Below, piece by piece: positions 45,976-57,849 of a stretch of 64,000 nt of DNA. The notes beneath the pieces are model-generated. The model was not told where the DNA came from. It saw nothing but the letters and a program-made list of their open reading frames with translations, and made no database searches. The stretch comes from Tumebacillus lacus (GTDB lineage: Bacteria > Bacillota > Bacilli > Tumebacillales > Tumebacillaceae): NCBI RefSeq assembly GCF_026410385.1, contig NZ_JAPMLT010000007.1, positions 1 through 64,000 on the forward strand, written 5' to 3'. The position numbers were made by a program, and so were the translations under genes. Within the stretch, counting starts at the first letter, position 1. Every line of letters starts with the position of its first letter.

Positions 45976-47784
45976 ATGGACGCCAGAAAACGTCAGGAAC
46001 AGATTCGTAACTTTTCTATCATCGCACATATCGACCACGGGAAGTCCACGCTGGCAGACCGGATCTTGGAATATACCGGGGCGATCACGTCCCGCGAGAT
46101 GCAAGACCAGTTGCTCGACAACATGGACATCGAGCGGGAGCGCGGGATCACCATCAAGCTGCAATCGGTGCGCCTGAACTACAAGGCGCAAGACGGCGAG
46201 ACCTACATCCTGCACCTGATCGACACGCCGGGCCACGTCGACTTCACCTATGAAGTCTCGCGTTCGCTGGCCGCCTGCGAAGGCGCGCTGCTCGTCGTCG
46301 ATGCCGCGCAAGGCATCGAGGCGCAAACGCTGGCCAACGTCTACCTCGCGCTGGAGAACGATCTGGAGATCGTCCCGGTCGTCAACAAGATCGACCTGCC
46401 GGCTGCCGAGCCGGAGCGCGTCAAGCAAGAGATCGAGGATGTGATCGGCCTCGACGCGTCCGACGCGGTGCTCGCATCCGCCAAGTCGGGCATCGGCATC
46501 GGCGAGATCCTCGAACAGATCGTGCAAAAGGTGCCGGCTCCGCAAGGCGACCCGGACGAGCCGCTCCAAGCGTTGATCTTCGATTCGCACTTTGACTCGT
46601 ACAAAGGCGTCATCGTCCAAGTGCGGATCGTCAACGGCACGATGCGCCCGGGCCAAAAGGTCCGCATGATGGCGACCGGCGCGGAGTACGAGATCATCGA
46701 GTGCGGCATGCTCTCTCCGAAAGCGACTCCGGTCAAAGAACTGATGGTCGGCGACGTCGGCTATTTCCACGCGTCGATCAAAAACGTTCGCGACACCCGC
46801 GTCGGCGACACGGTCACCGCTGTCGAGCGTCCGACGGCCGAGCCGCTGCCGGGCTACCGCGGGATCAACCCGATGGTGTTCTGCGGCCTGTACCCGGTCG
46901 AGACCAACCAGTACAACGACCTGCGTGACGCACTGGAAAAAATGGAACTGAACGACGCAGCGCTCAAATATGAGCCGGAGACTTCGTCTGCGCTGGGCTT
47001 CGGCTTCCGCTGCGGCTTCCTCGGCCTTCTGCACATGGAGGTCATCCAGGAGCGTCTCGAGCGTGAGTACGATCTGACGCTGATCACGACCGCGCCGTCT
47101 GTCGTCTATCACGTCTATCACACCGACGGCACGATGATCGAGATCGACAACCCGTCGAACATGCCGGACGTGCAGCGCATCGACCGCGTCGAGGAGCCGT
47201 ACGTCAAAGCGTCGATCATCGTCCCGAAAGACTTCGTCGGTGTCGTCATGGAGCTGTGCCAAGAAAAGCGCGGCGTGTTCGTGACGATGAACTACCTCGA
47301 CGAGACCCGCGTCACGCTGATCTACGAGATGCCGCTGACGGAGATCGTCTATGATTTCTTCGACCGTCTGAAGTCCGGCACGAAAGGCTACGCGTCGTTC
47401 GACTACGAGCTGATCGGCTACCGGGCATCCGCTCTGGTCAAAATGGACGTCATGCTCAACGGCGAAGTGATCGACGCCCTGTCGATCATCGTCCATCGCG
47501 ACAAAGCGTACGCACGCGGCCGCGGCCTGTGCGAAAAGCTCAAAGAGCTGATCCCGCGCCAGATGTTCGAAGTGCCGATCCAAGCTGCGATCGGCAACAA
47601 AGTCATCGCCCGCGAAACGATCCGCGCGATGCGCAAAAACGTCCTCGCCAAGTGCTACGGCGGCGACATCTCGCGCAAACGCAAGCTGCTCGAAAAGCAA
47701 AAAGAAGGCAAGAAGCGCATGAAACAGGTCGGCTCTGTCGAAGTGCCGCAAGAAGCGTTCATGGCCGTTTTGAAAATCGACTAA
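45976..47784 (+). CDS. lepA: Elongation factor 4 (LepA), back-translocating GTPase
   Basis: The 602-residue translational GTPase has G-motifs [22 protein letters not shown] and NKIDLP, the EF-G-like domains, and the specific C-terminal LepA domain ending in the conserved basic [20 protein letters not shown] stretch. It acts on ribosomes stalled or mis-translocated under stress. GGGGG lies 10 bp ahead of ATG 45976. Confidence 0.98.
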   Translation: MDARKRQEQIRNFSIIAHIDHGKSTLADRILEYTGAITSREMQDQLLDNMDIERERGITIKLQSVRLNYKAQDGETYILHLIDTPGHVDFTYEVSRSLAACEGALLVVDAAQGIEAQTLANVYLALENDLEIVPVVNKIDLPAAEPERVKQEIEDVIGLDASDAVLASAKSGIGIGEILEQIVQKVPAPQGDPDEPLQALIFDSHFDSYKGVIVQVRIVNGTMRPGQKVRMMATGAEYEIIECGMLSPKATPVKELMVGDVGYFHASIKNVRDTRVGDTVTAVERPTAEPLPGYRGINPMVFCGLYPVETNQYNDLRDALEKMELNDAALKYEPETSSALGFGFRCGFLGLLHMEVIQERLEREYDLTLITTAPSVVYHVYHTDGTMIEIDNPSNMPDVQRIDRVEEPYVKASIIVPKDFVGVVMELCQEKRGVFVTMNYLDETRVTLIYEMPLTEIVYDFFDRLKSGTKGYASFDYELIGYRASALVKMDVMLNGEVIDALSIIVHRDKAYARGRGLCEKLKELIPRQMFEVPIQAAIGNKVIARETIRAMRKNVLAKCYGGDISRKRKLLEKQKEGKKRMKQVGSVEVPQEAFMAVLKID

Positions 47785-47799
47785 GACTCAAACCGGGGG

Positions 47800-47825
47800 A
47801 GGCGTTCGTGACGAACGCCTTTTTC
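47800..47825 (+). terminator. Terminator after lepA
   Basis: AGGCGTTCG/CGAACGCCT around TGA, followed by a T-run. TACAAT at 47829-47834 may be the -10 of a promoter for the next gene. Confidence 0.8.
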
Positions 47826-47869
47826 TGGTACAATAGGGACGATGTATACGGGAAAGGGGTCATGAGAGC

Positions 47870-49204
47870 ATGGCAGACGAGATGAACCAAGAACAGAAGA
47901 CACCCCGGCAACAAGTCGAAGAGTTGCTCGGTTACATAGAAGATCTGATGGCGGAAGAGGACTATTCGCGGGCGCAGGACATCCTGAACAACGCGCTGCG
48001 CCTCGACCATTTTGACATTCGCATCTATGAACGCTATGCGTTCGTGCTCCGCATGATGGGCATGGGCGACGCAGCCGAACTGTTTGAAAAGGTGGCGTTC
48101 AATCCGAACGACCCGCAGCCGCTGTTTGAACTGGCCCGCGCCCTGATGAAGGACAAGATGTACGGCGTGGCGATCAACCCGCTGCTGCGCGTCTCGGAGA
48201 TGGTGCCGATGGCGGCCGCCGTCAACTTTGAACTGGGCTATGCGTACATGAAAGAGTTTGACATTCCGGCAGCCCGCCGTCATTTCGAGTATGCCTATGA
48301 ACTGGAGCAGTCCCCGGCGACCGCCTACTACCTCGGCTATGTCGCGCTGCTCCAAAACGACATCTCGATCACGGAGCAACTGATCGGCTACATGGATCGT
48401 CATTTCGAGACGACCGGCGAAGAAAAGCCGCCGACCCTCCAGATGCTCAAGGACATGATGACGCGCTATGAAGCGTTTCCGGAGCCGCAGACGGTCCGCG
48501 ACTGGCACTTCATCCAGTACGGCACGCCGCTGCTGCGCCTGTCCAAGGAAGACCTCGGCGATGACGGCGATCTGAACGGCCGCTATGTGTTTATCAACTA
48601 TGGCTTTGGCTCCCTTGCGATCATCATGGAGACGTTCACCCGCCTGATCCGCGAAGTGCCGGGCTTCCCGCAGTTTGAGTACATCATCCCGGCTTCCTAC
48701 AACGCCGCACCGCTGGCGTTCGCCCTGTCGAAGATGCTGGAGATCCCGCTCGCACCGGTCGAAACGCTGCAATCGGAGCGCAAAGGGCTGATGGTCGCCG
48801 ACTGGACGGCAGACGTCGATGCGGTGGCCGGTCACATTGCGCACAACCCGAACGTCACCCTGTTCTCCTTTGCGCTGGACTGGACCAACCAAGCCCACCT
48901 CACTCCGGAAGTGATCGGCTACTTCGACCAAGCACACCGCATGCCGTGGGAGTCGACCGTCGTCGTGGAGATCGACGGCACCCGCACGCAGCGTCCGGAG
49001 ATGGAAGAAAAACCGGAAGAGCTGGCGGAGATGATCCTCGGTCGACTGGAGAAGATCCGCGAAGAGGACGGCGAGTCGATTGACGCGGTGATCGCGTATT
49101 ACAAAGAACGGGCCCACCTGCTGAAAGTCGGCGCACAGATGAGCATGCCGCGCATGACGTTCCAAGTGGAGTCGCCGATCGAATCGGTGCGGATGATGTT
49201 CTGA
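47870..49204 (+). CDS. TPR protein with C-terminal PRTase-like region, unknown role
   Basis: The 444-residue acidic cytoplasmic protein has helical repeats of TPR type over residues about 15-190 (EEDYSRAQDILNNALRL, AAELFEKVAFNPNDPQPLFE, AAVNFELGYAYMKEFDIPAA). The second half has beta/alpha sequence (YVFINYGFGSLAIIMETFTR, YIIPASYNAAPLAFALSKM, ERKGLMVADW) that recalls a phosphoribosyltransferase or other Rossmann-like fold; this is weak. Its TGA overlaps the hemW ATG (TGATG). I know of no gene of this kind between lepA and hemW in Bacillus. Confidence 0.6.
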   Translation: MADEMNQEQKTPRQQVEELLGYIEDLMAEEDYSRAQDILNNALRLDHFDIRIYERYAFVLRMMGMGDAAELFEKVAFNPNDPQPLFELARALMKDKMYGVAINPLLRVSEMVPMAAAVNFELGYAYMKEFDIPAARRHFEYAYELEQSPATAYYLGYVALLQNDISITEQLIGYMDRHFETTGEEKPPTLQMLKDMMTRYEAFPEPQTVRDWHFIQYGTPLLRLSKEDLGDDGDLNGRYVFINYGFGSLAIIMETFTRLIREVPGFPQFEYIIPASYNAAPLAFALSKMLEIPLAPVETLQSERKGLMVADWTADVDAVAGHIAHNPNVTLFSFALDWTNQAHLTPEVIGYFDQAHRMPWESTVVVEIDGTRTQRPEMEEKPEELAEMILGRLEKIREEDGESIDAVIAYYKERAHLLKVGAQMSMPRMTFQVESPIESVRMMF

Positions 49205-50343
49205 TGCGCGTCTCCTCGCTCTACATTCACATCCCGTTTTGCGCGTCGAAGTGCTACTACTGCGACTTCAACTCATACGTCTCCACGCCGGACGTGATGG
49301 ATCGCTATCTGGACGGCCTCGACCGCGAGTTGGAACTGGTGGCGGCGTCGTACGACCACGATCCGTTGCAGACTGTGTTTTTCGGCGGCGGCACTCCGAC
49401 GATCTTCAACACGCGGCAGAGCGAGCGCATGGTCTCGCTCCTGCACAAGCATTTCCGGCTGGCCGACGGGGCGGAGGTCTCTTCGGAGGCCAACCCCGGC
49501 ACGGTCGATCTGGAAAAATTGCAAGTGCTGCGCGACGGCGGTGTCAACCGCCTGAGCTTTGGCGTGCAGAGCTTTGACAACGACCTGCTCGTCAAGCTCG
49601 GCCGCCTGCACGACCGCGACGCGGTGTACCGTTCGTGGGAGCTGGCGCGGCAGGCGGGCTTTGGCTCGATCAACCTCGACTTGATGTTCGGCCTGCCAGG
49701 TCAGAGCGTCGAGACGCTGGAAACGAGCATCAACGCGCTGCTGGACCTCGGGCCGGAGCATGTGTCCGCCTACTCGCTCAAAGTGGAGGAGGGCACCCCG
49801 TTTTACACGTGGCACAACCGGGGTCAATTGATCCTGCCGCCGGAAGAGGACGAGGTGCGGATGTATCAGCTCGTCATGGACAGGCTGCAAGGCGCAGGCT
49901 GCGAGATGTACGAGATCTCCAACTTTGCCAAGCCGGGCCATCGCTCTCGCCACAACCAAGTGTACTGGCGCAACGAGCCGTACATGGCGGCCGGTTCCGG
50001 TGCGCACGGCTATGTCGGCAGCACGCGCTACATCAACCAAAAAGATGTGCCCCTCTACATCGAGACGACCAACGGCGGCCAGCGTCCCGTCACCGAGACG
50101 GAGGAGATCTCCGAGCAGTATCAGATGGAAGACACGATGATGCTCGGCCTGCGCTTGATCGAAGGGGTCGGCTATGACCGCTTTCGGGACAAGCACGGGC
50201 GGGAGATGCTCGACGTATTTGCCGGTCCGATCCGCAAATACGAGGCTCTCGGCCTGCTCACCGTCGACGAGGTCGGTGTGCGGCTGACGGAGCGGGGCAA
50301 GTTTTTGGCCAATGAAGTGTTTGCCGCGTTTTTGGAAGGGTAA
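49204..50343 (+). CDS. hemW: HemW, radical SAM haem chaperone (coproporphyrinogen oxidase-like)
   Basis: The 379-residue protein starts SSLYIHIPFCASKCYYCDFNS, giving the CxxxCxxC cluster motif, followed by FFGGGTPTIF, SSEANPGTV and FGVQSFDN, then the HemN C-terminal domain. Unlike HemN it lacks the extra N-terminal cysteine region, so it fits HemW, which binds haem and inserts it into respiratory proteins. Its start overlaps the upstream TPR gene. Confidence 0.93.
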   Translation: MRVSSLYIHIPFCASKCYYCDFNSYVSTPDVMDRYLDGLDRELELVAASYDHDPLQTVFFGGGTPTIFNTRQSERMVSLLHKHFRLADGAEVSSEANPGTVDLEKLQVLRDGGVNRLSFGVQSFDNDLLVKLGRLHDRDAVYRSWELARQAGFGSINLDLMFGLPGQSVETLETSINALLDLGPEHVSAYSLKVEEGTPFYTWHNRGQLILPPEEDEVRMYQLVMDRLQGAGCEMYEISNFAKPGHRSRHNQVYWRNEPYMAAGSGAHGYVGSTRYINQKDVPLYIETTNGGQRPVTETEEISEQYQMEDTMMLGLRLIEGVGYDRFRDKHGREMLDVFAGPIRKYEALGLLTVDEVGVRLTERGKFLANEVFAAFLEG

Positions 50344-50365
50344 GCGCTGTTCACAAAATTGTCTT

Positions 50366-50396
50366 GGGTCTCTCCCTGTGGAGAGGCCCCTTTTTG
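50366..50396 (+). terminator. Terminator after hemW
   Basis: GGGTCTCTCC (50366-50375) pairs with GGAGAGGCCC (50380-50389) around CTGT, then TTTTT. Confidence 0.88.
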
Positions 50397-50407
50397 TCCT
50401 TGTGATG

Positions 50408-50437
50408 TTGACAGCGAGGGCGCGTTTTTGCTACATT
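50408..50437 (+). promoter_or_regulatory. Sigma-A promoter of the heat-shock operon
   Basis: TTGACA (50408-50413) and TACATT (50432-50437) are spaced by 18 bp. The CIRCE operator begins 12 bp after the -10. Confidence 0.8.
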
Positions 50438-50448
50438 CTAAATAGCTT

Positions 50449-50475
50449 TTAGCACTCGTACCTACCGAGTGCTAA
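50449..50475. promoter_or_regulatory. CIRCE operator (HrcA binding site)
   Basis: TTAGCACTC-N9-GAGTGCTAA is a perfect match to the canonical CIRCE inverted repeat. It covers the expected transcription start and precedes hrcA by 22 bp, so HrcA represses its own operon until heat stress. Confidence 0.98.
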
Positions 50476-50497
50476 CAATAAGGGAGGCGGGCCGCAG

Positions 50498-51532
50498 ATG
50501 TTGACCGATCGACAGAAGATGATCCTTCAGATTTTGGTGGATGACTATATTCGTTCGGCTGAACCGGTCGGGTCCCGCACGATCTCCAAACGTCCGGATA
50601 TCAAAATCAGTCCGGCGACAATCCGCAATGAGATGGCCGATTTGGAGGAACTGGGATTCCTGGAGCAGCCGCACACGTCAGCGGGACGCATTCCTTCCCA
50701 AAAAGGATATCGCTTTTATGTGGACCACCTGATGCAGCCTTCGCAAGTCGAAGGGCTGGAGGTGGACTCGCTGCGATCTTATTTGTTGAAACAGATCGAC
50801 CAGATGGAACAGGTGGTGCAACAGACGGCGACGATCTTGTCATCGTTGACCAACTACACCTCGATTGTCTTGGGGCCGCAAAAAAATGTCGCCAAGCTGC
50901 GGCACATTCAACTGCTGCCTCTGCAAAACCATCTGGCGGTGGCGATAATCGTCACCGACACCGGCCACGTGGAAAACCGCACGGTGACGATCCCCGAGGG
51001 GATCTCCGCCGAATCGGTGCAAAACTACGTGGAACTGCTCAATCGCAAGCTGGTCGGCCAGCCGTTGCATCGCCTGAAAGACGCGCTGCGCACGGAGATC
51101 GTCGCCGAACTGAGACGCTACTCGGAGCAGTTTGAGCACGCGATGGACCTGTTCGACCAGATGGTCTCGTTCAAGGACGAACAGGCAAAGATCTACCTCG
51201 GCGGCACGACGATGATCCTCAATCAGCCGGAGTTTCGCGATGTGGACAAATTGAAACCGCTGCTCGACATGTTCCAGCAGTCGCACGACATCGCGCGGCT
51301 GCTCGAAGGCACGCAGGCACCTGGTCTGCAAGTGCGCATCGGGCAGGAGAACACGGTGGAGACGGTCCGCGATTGTTCGCTGATCACCGCCACCTACGCG
51401 GTCGACGGCCACCTGATCGGCACGATCGGGGTGCTCGGGCCGACGCGGATGGAGTATGCGCGGGTGATCGGGGTGTTGCAGTCGATCTCGAGCGTGCTCT
51501 CGAACGTTTACAACACCGACCTGCATAATTAG
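50498..51532 (+). CDS. hrcA: Heat-inducible transcription repressor HrcA
   Basis: The 344-residue protein has an N-terminal winged helix (LTDRQKMILQILVDDYIRSA, SPATIRNEMADLEELGFLEQ, HTSAGRIPSQKGYRFYVDHL) and a GAF-like dimerisation core ending in LGPTRMEYARVIGVL. All are hallmark HrcA segments. AGGGAGGCGGG precedes ATG 50498. It is the first gene of the CIRCE-controlled operon. Confidence 0.97.
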   Translation: MLTDRQKMILQILVDDYIRSAEPVGSRTISKRPDIKISPATIRNEMADLEELGFLEQPHTSAGRIPSQKGYRFYVDHLMQPSQVEGLEVDSLRSYLLKQIDQMEQVVQQTATILSSLTNYTSIVLGPQKNVAKLRHIQLLPLQNHLAVAIIVTDTGHVENRTVTIPEGISAESVQNYVELLNRKLVGQPLHRLKDALRTEIVAELRRYSEQFEHAMDLFDQMVSFKDEQAKIYLGGTTMILNQPEFRDVDKLKPLLDMFQQSHDIARLLEGTQAPGLQVRIGQENTVETVRDCSLITATYAVDGHLIGTIGVLGPTRMEYARVIGVLQSISSVLSNVYNTDLHN

Positions 51533-51604
51533 GTGGCTCCTGAACATACTTGCTAAAGGTTTCCACACAGGCGTGCTTTGGAAGAGGCAGAAGGAGTTGT
51601 CAGC

Positions 51605-53146
51605 ATGAGTCAGAACCAGAAACCGAGCGAAAGCGAAGAGCGGCTGGCCGCTCTTTACTCAAACGCGACGGCTGTCCGGGCCATCGCCTCGGCTGTCGAA
51701 GGCACCATCGGGCCGAAAGGGCTTGACACGATGCTGGTCGACGCGCGGGGCAACGTCATCATCACCAACGATGGGGTGACGATCCTCAATAAGATGGAAG
51801 TCGTGCACCCGGCCGCCCGCATGTTGATCAACGTGGCGAGCGCGCAGCAAGCGGAGATCGGCGACGGCACGACGACGGCGACCCTGATGGCAGCGGCCCT
51901 GCTGGCGGAAGGGGTGGCTCAAGTCGAGCGCGGCGTGCCGGTCACCCGGGTGATCGAAGGCATCCAGACCGGCGTGGCGCATGCGTTGGAACGGCTGGAG
52001 CTGCGGTCCCGGTCGCTGGAGTCGCTCGGGGACGATGTTCTGTTCCATGTGGCGATGGTCGCCGGTCGGGAGCATGCCGATATCGCCCGCCTCGTCACAG
52101 AGGCGGCCAGGTTGATCGGCTATGACAAGCTGCGCGAAGAGACCTATCGCCTGTCGGAGCATGTGATCGCCCGCGAAGGAGCGGGCAGTGAAGTGTTCCA
52201 AGGCGTGATCCTGAACAAACAGCGGATGTCGCCGCAGATGCCGGAGCGCGTGGAAAACGCGCAGATCTTGATCGTCGATGACGCGTTGGAGCCGGAAGAG
52301 GTCGAAGGCGAGGCGCTTGGCACCGAAGCCGGGTTTCTGCTCTATCGTCAATATAAAGAAGAGTTTCGCCGCAACTTGGAACGTCTGGTCGTCCTTGGGG
52401 TCAACACCGTCTTCACCGACCGGGGCGTCTCGCCGGTGGCGGAGGAGGTGCTCGGCGAGGCGGGCGTGATGATCGTCCAGCGCGTCGCGTCCAAAGACCT
52501 GCGCAAAATCGCCGAGCACACGGGCGCGCGCCCGGTCAAGCGCACCGGCCTTGGCAAGTCGCCGGAGGAGATGCAAAGAGTCCTCGGCACGGCGGAGGCG
52601 GTCTATGAGGAGGAGCGGGCGGGCAACATCCGCATCCTCGGCGGACGCGGCACGCAGTTCGCGACGATCTTGGTCGGCGCGTCGACGGAGGAAGTGGTCG
52701 GTGAGCGACTGCGCATCGCCCGCGATGCTGCCTCGTCTGTGCAGGCGGCCGTCATGGGCGGCGTCGTGCCAGGCGGCGGTGCGGTCGAGCTGTGGATCGC
52801 CCGCGACGTGGAAAAGCTGCGCGAGACGGTGCGCGGCATGACCGGATTTGGCGTGGAGGCGGTGGCGCGCGCGCTCCGCAAACCGATGACGCAGATCGTG
52901 CAAAACGCCGGATTCAACCCGCTGGAGAAAGTGGAGGCGGCGAGCGTGGCGCAGGTCGAGAGGCAGAGCGACGCGCTGGCGATCGACTGCGACGACGGCG
53001 CTGTGATCGACGTGATGGAGCGGGGCATCTACGACCCCGCCCCCGTCAAACTCCACGCGCTCCGGGCGGCCGGCGAAGTGACGGTCGCGATCATGCGCAT
53101 TCAAACGGTGATTCGCATGCGCGAAGACGCCGATCAGGATGAGTGA
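51605..53146 (+). CDS. Group III (archaeal-like) chaperonin in the dnaK operon
   Basis: The 513-residue thermosome/TCP-1-type chaperonin shows ATP-site motifs EGTIGPKGLDTMLVD, TNDGVTIL, IGDGTTTATLMAAALL and VPGGGAVELWIAR. The spacing differs from GroEL and there is no GroEL-type C-terminal GGM tail. Such bacterial group III chaperonins are known from Carboxydothermus and some other Firmicutes, where they also lie between hrcA and grpE and need no GroES. ATG 51605 follows AAGGAG; the stop is 17 bp before grpE. CIRCE control is shared with hrcA. Confidence 0.9.
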   Translation: MSQNQKPSESEERLAALYSNATAVRAIASAVEGTIGPKGLDTMLVDARGNVIITNDGVTILNKMEVVHPAARMLINVASAQQAEIGDGTTTATLMAAALLAEGVAQVERGVPVTRVIEGIQTGVAHALERLELRSRSLESLGDDVLFHVAMVAGREHADIARLVTEAARLIGYDKLREETYRLSEHVIAREGAGSEVFQGVILNKQRMSPQMPERVENAQILIVDDALEPEEVEGEALGTEAGFLLYRQYKEEFRRNLERLVVLGVNTVFTDRGVSPVAEEVLGEAGVMIVQRVASKDLRKIAEHTGARPVKRTGLGKSPEEMQRVLGTAEAVYEEERAGNIRILGGRGTQFATILVGASTEEVVGERLRIARDAASSVQAAVMGGVVPGGGAVELWIARDVEKLRETVRGMTGFGVEAVARALRKPMTQIVQNAGFNPLEKVEAASVAQVERQSDALAIDCDDGAVIDVMERGIYDPAPVKLHALRAAGEVTVAIMRIQTVIRMREDADQDE

Positions 53147-53163
53147 GTCAGGAGGCTTCAATC

Positions 53164-53739
53164 ATGGATCAAGACAACAACCAACACGAACACGAACAAG
53201 AAGTGCTCGAACCGGAAGCGGCGGAGACCGAGTCTGTGGAGACGAGCGACGAGGCGGGCGCCGATTTTGAAAACAAAACCCGCGAAGAACTGCTGGAAGA
53301 TGTGAAGCGTCTGGCGCACATGGCGGACGATTACAAGACCCGCTACCTGCGCGCACAGGCTGATTTTGATAATTTCCGCCGCCGCAGCCGTCAGGAGAAA
53401 GAAGAGTTTGCTACATATGCGAACGTGAAGATTCTCGAAGAGCTGCTGCCGGTGCTGGATACGTTTGATATGGCGCTGAAGACGCAGGAAGGCTCCGACG
53501 TGAAGATGCTGCTGGCCGGGATCGAGATGGTCCACCGTCAGTTGATCACCACGCTCGGCAACTACGGCCTGCAAGAGATCGGCGCGGTCGGTCAGCCGTT
53601 CGACCCGAACCTGCACGAAGGCATCATGCAGGTGGAATCGGCCGAGCACCCGGCGAACACCGTCGTCGAGGAACTGCGCAAAGGCTACAAAGTGAAGGAC
53701 AAAGTGGTTCGTCCTTCGATGGTCAAAGTCTCCCAATAA
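53164..53739 (+). CDS. grpE: GrpE nucleotide exchange factor
   Basis: The 191-residue protein has a highly acidic N-terminus, a long helix (YKTRYLRAQADFDNFRRRSR) and the signature ending NLHEGIMQVESAEHPANTVV...GYKVKDKVVRPSMVKVS. It releases ADP from DnaK. AGGAGG precedes ATG 53164. It lies in the CIRCE operon. Confidence 0.97.
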   Translation: MDQDNNQHEHEQEVLEPEAAETESVETSDEAGADFENKTREELLEDVKRLAHMADDYKTRYLRAQADFDNFRRRSRQEKEEFATYANVKILEELLPVLDTFDMALKTQEGSDVKMLLAGIEMVHRQLITTLGNYGLQEIGAVGQPFDPNLHEGIMQVESAEHPANTVVEELRKGYKVKDKVVRPSMVKVSQ

Positions 53740-53768
53740 TTTTTCATCTATAAAAATTTCCAGATTAA

Positions 53769-55625
<1,857 letters not shown>

Positions 55626-55635
55626 GTGAGAGCTT

Positions 55636-56757
55636 GTGAGTAAACGGGATTACTATGAAGTGTTGGGCGTCGGCAAGGACGCGTCGCCCGACGAGATCAA
55701 AAAGGCATACCGCAAGCTGGCCCGCCAGTATCACCCGGACGTCAACAAAGACGACCCGAGTGCGGCCGACAAATTTAAAGAAGCGGCCGAAGCCTACGAG
55801 ACGCTGTCTGACGGCGACAAGAAGGCGCATTACGACCGCTTCGGCCACACCGATCCGAACCAGTTCGGCGGCGGCGGTGGCGGTCAGGGCTTCGGTGACT
55901 TCGGCGATATCTTCGACATGTTCTTCGGTGGCGGTGGCGGCGGCCGTCAACGGAACGGTCCGCAACGGGGGGCCGATCTCCAGTACCAACTGCAGATCGA
56001 CTTCAAAGAGGCGGCGTTCGGCGTCGAAAAGGACATCGAGATCCCGCGCTGGGAAGAGTGCGACACCTGCGACGGCTCCGGTGCGAAACCGGGCACCAAG
56101 GCGTCGACCTGCTCGACCTGCCACGGCACCGGCCAGCAAGAGCAAGTGATGAACACGCCGTTCGGGAGAATGGCGAACCGCACCACCTGCCGCTCCTGCG
56201 GCGGCTCCGGCAAAAAGATCGAGCACAAATGCGGCACCTGCCACGGCGAAGGCAAAGTCCGCCGCCGTCGCAAGATCAACGTCCGCATCCCGGCGGGCGT
56301 CGACACAGGCAACCGCATCCGCATCTCCGGCGCGGGTGAAGCGGGCGTCAAAGGCGGCCCGCCCGGCGATCTGTACGTGGTGCTGGTCGCACGCGATCAC
56401 GATTTCTTCGAGCGCGACGCAGAGGATGTCTACTGCGAAGTGCCGCTGACGTTCGTGCAAGCGGCGCTCGGCGACGAGATCGAAGTGCCGACCATCGACG
56501 GCAAGGCGAAACTGCGCATCCCGGAAGGCACGCAGTCCGGCACGGTGTTCCGCCTGCGAGGTCAGGGCATTCCGGTTCTCAACCGCCAAGGGCAACGCGG
56601 CGATCAGCATGTGCGCGTCACGCTGGTCACGCCGACCAAGCTCAACGACCGGCAAAAAGAACTGCTCCGCGAGCTCGCGTCCACGATGGGCGAAGAGACG
56701 CACGAGCAACAACGCTCGCTGTTTGAACGCTTGAAATCGGCGTTCCTCGGCGACTGA
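55636..56757 (+). CDS. dnaJ: Chaperone DnaJ (Hsp40)
   Basis: The 373-residue protein has a J-domain ([20 protein letters not shown] with HPD), a Gly/Phe-rich linker, four CxxCxGxG zinc-finger repeats ([32 protein letters not shown]) and the C-terminal substrate domain. It starts with GTG 55636, 10 bp after dnaK, and ends the chaperone operon. Confidence 0.97.
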   Translation: MSKRDYYEVLGVGKDASPDEIKKAYRKLARQYHPDVNKDDPSAADKFKEAAEAYETLSDGDKKAHYDRFGHTDPNQFGGGGGGQGFGDFGDIFDMFFGGGGGGRQRNGPQRGADLQYQLQIDFKEAAFGVEKDIEIPRWEECDTCDGSGAKPGTKASTCSTCHGTGQQEQVMNTPFGRMANRTTCRSCGGSGKKIEHKCGTCHGEGKVRRRRKINVRIPAGVDTGNRIRISGAGEAGVKGGPPGDLYVVLVARDHDFFERDAEDVYCEVPLTFVQAALGDEIEVPTIDGKAKLRIPEGTQSGTVFRLRGQGIPVLNRQGQRGDQHVRVTLVTPTKLNDRQKELLRELASTMGEETHEQQRSLFERLKSAFLGD

Positions 56758-56762
56758 CAAAC

Positions 56763-56821
56763 ATCCACAGGGGTAGGAGGTCGCCTTTTCCGGGCACTCT
56801 ATCCCTGTGGATTTTGTTTTG
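56763..56821 (+). terminator. Terminator of the heat-shock operon
   Basis: ATCCACAGGGGTA (56763-56775) pairs with TATCCCTGTGGAT (56800-56812) with one G-T pair, followed by TTTGTTTT. The loop is unusually long (24 nt). Confidence 0.8.
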
Positions 56822-56895
56822 CGAATGTGGTATTTTTTAATCTGTGTGTCAACAGTTTCCTACAGTTATCTACTACCCGAGGGGATGCGATAGAA

Positions 56896-57831
56896 ATGCA
56901 ATGGGCGGAAGTGGAAGTTCTGACCACGTCCGAAGCGACGGAGGCGGTGTCGGCGATCTTGGAGCGCTACGGCGCCAATGGCGTAATGATCGAGGACAGC
57001 GGCGATCTCACCCGCGAGTTTGTCGACCGCTACGGCGAGATCTACGGGCTCAATCCGGCCGACTACCCGGAGTCCGGCGTGCGCGTGAAAGCGTACGTGG
57101 CACTGGAAGTGTGGCGTGAAGAGATGGTCGGCCAGATCGAAGCGGAGATCAAAGGTCTCAGCGAGATGGAACTCGATCCGGGCGCGGCGAAAGTGACCGC
57201 GCGGATCGCCGATGAAGAAGAGTGGGCCGATGAGTGGAAGAAATATTACCACCCGGTGCAAGTCACCGAGCGCCTGACGATCAAGCCGACTTGGGAGGAG
57301 TACGAAACGCGCGAAGGCGAGATCGTGATCGAGCTCGACCCTGGCATGGCGTTCGGCACGGGCACCCATCCGACGACGACGCTGTGCCTGCGCACGCTGG
57401 AAGGCGTGATCCAACCGAACGACACCATCGTCGACGTCGGCTGCGGCACCGGAATCCTCTCCATCGCCTGCGCGAAGATGGGGGCGGACAGCGTGCTCGC
57501 TCTCGACCTTGATCCGGTGGCGGTGCAGGTCGCACAGGAAAATATCGAACTGAACCGCGTGCAGGACACGGTCACGGTGCGGGCCAACGACCTGCTCAAA
57601 GGCGTAGACGAGACGTATGACGTGGTCGTCGCCAACATCCTCGCCGAGATCATCCTGCTGATGGTCGGCGATGCCAAGCGCGTGCTGAAACCGGACGGCA
57701 CCTTTATCACGTCAGGCATCATCAAGGACAAAGCGGATCTCGTGCGAGCGGAGTTGGACGCGCACGGATTCCGAGTCGTCGATACGATCATCGAAGAAGA
57801 CTGGGTGGCGCTCGTCGCCAAACTCGCGTAG
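56896..57831 (+). CDS. prmA: Ribosomal protein L11 methyltransferase PrmA
   Basis: In the 311-residue protein the N-terminal ferredoxin-like domain precedes a SAM-binding domain with AFGTGTHPTTTLCLRTLE, VDVGCGTGILSIACAKMGA and VVANILAEIILLM, all characteristic of PrmA. ATG 56896 follows GAGGGGAT; residues upstream of it in the open frame are not family-like. Confidence 0.95.
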   Translation: MQWAEVEVLTTSEATEAVSAILERYGANGVMIEDSGDLTREFVDRYGEIYGLNPADYPESGVRVKAYVALEVWREEMVGQIEAEIKGLSEMELDPGAAKVTARIADEEEWADEWKKYYHPVQVTERLTIKPTWEEYETREGEIVIELDPGMAFGTGTHPTTTLCLRTLEGVIQPNDTIVDVGCGTGILSIACAKMGADSVLALDLDPVAVQVAQENIELNRVQDTVTVRANDLLKGVDETYDVVVANILAEIILLMVGDAKRVLKPDGTFITSGIIKDKADLVRAELDAHGFRVVDTIIEEDWVALVAKLA

Positions 57832-57849
57832 CCGAAGGGGGAGACCGCC

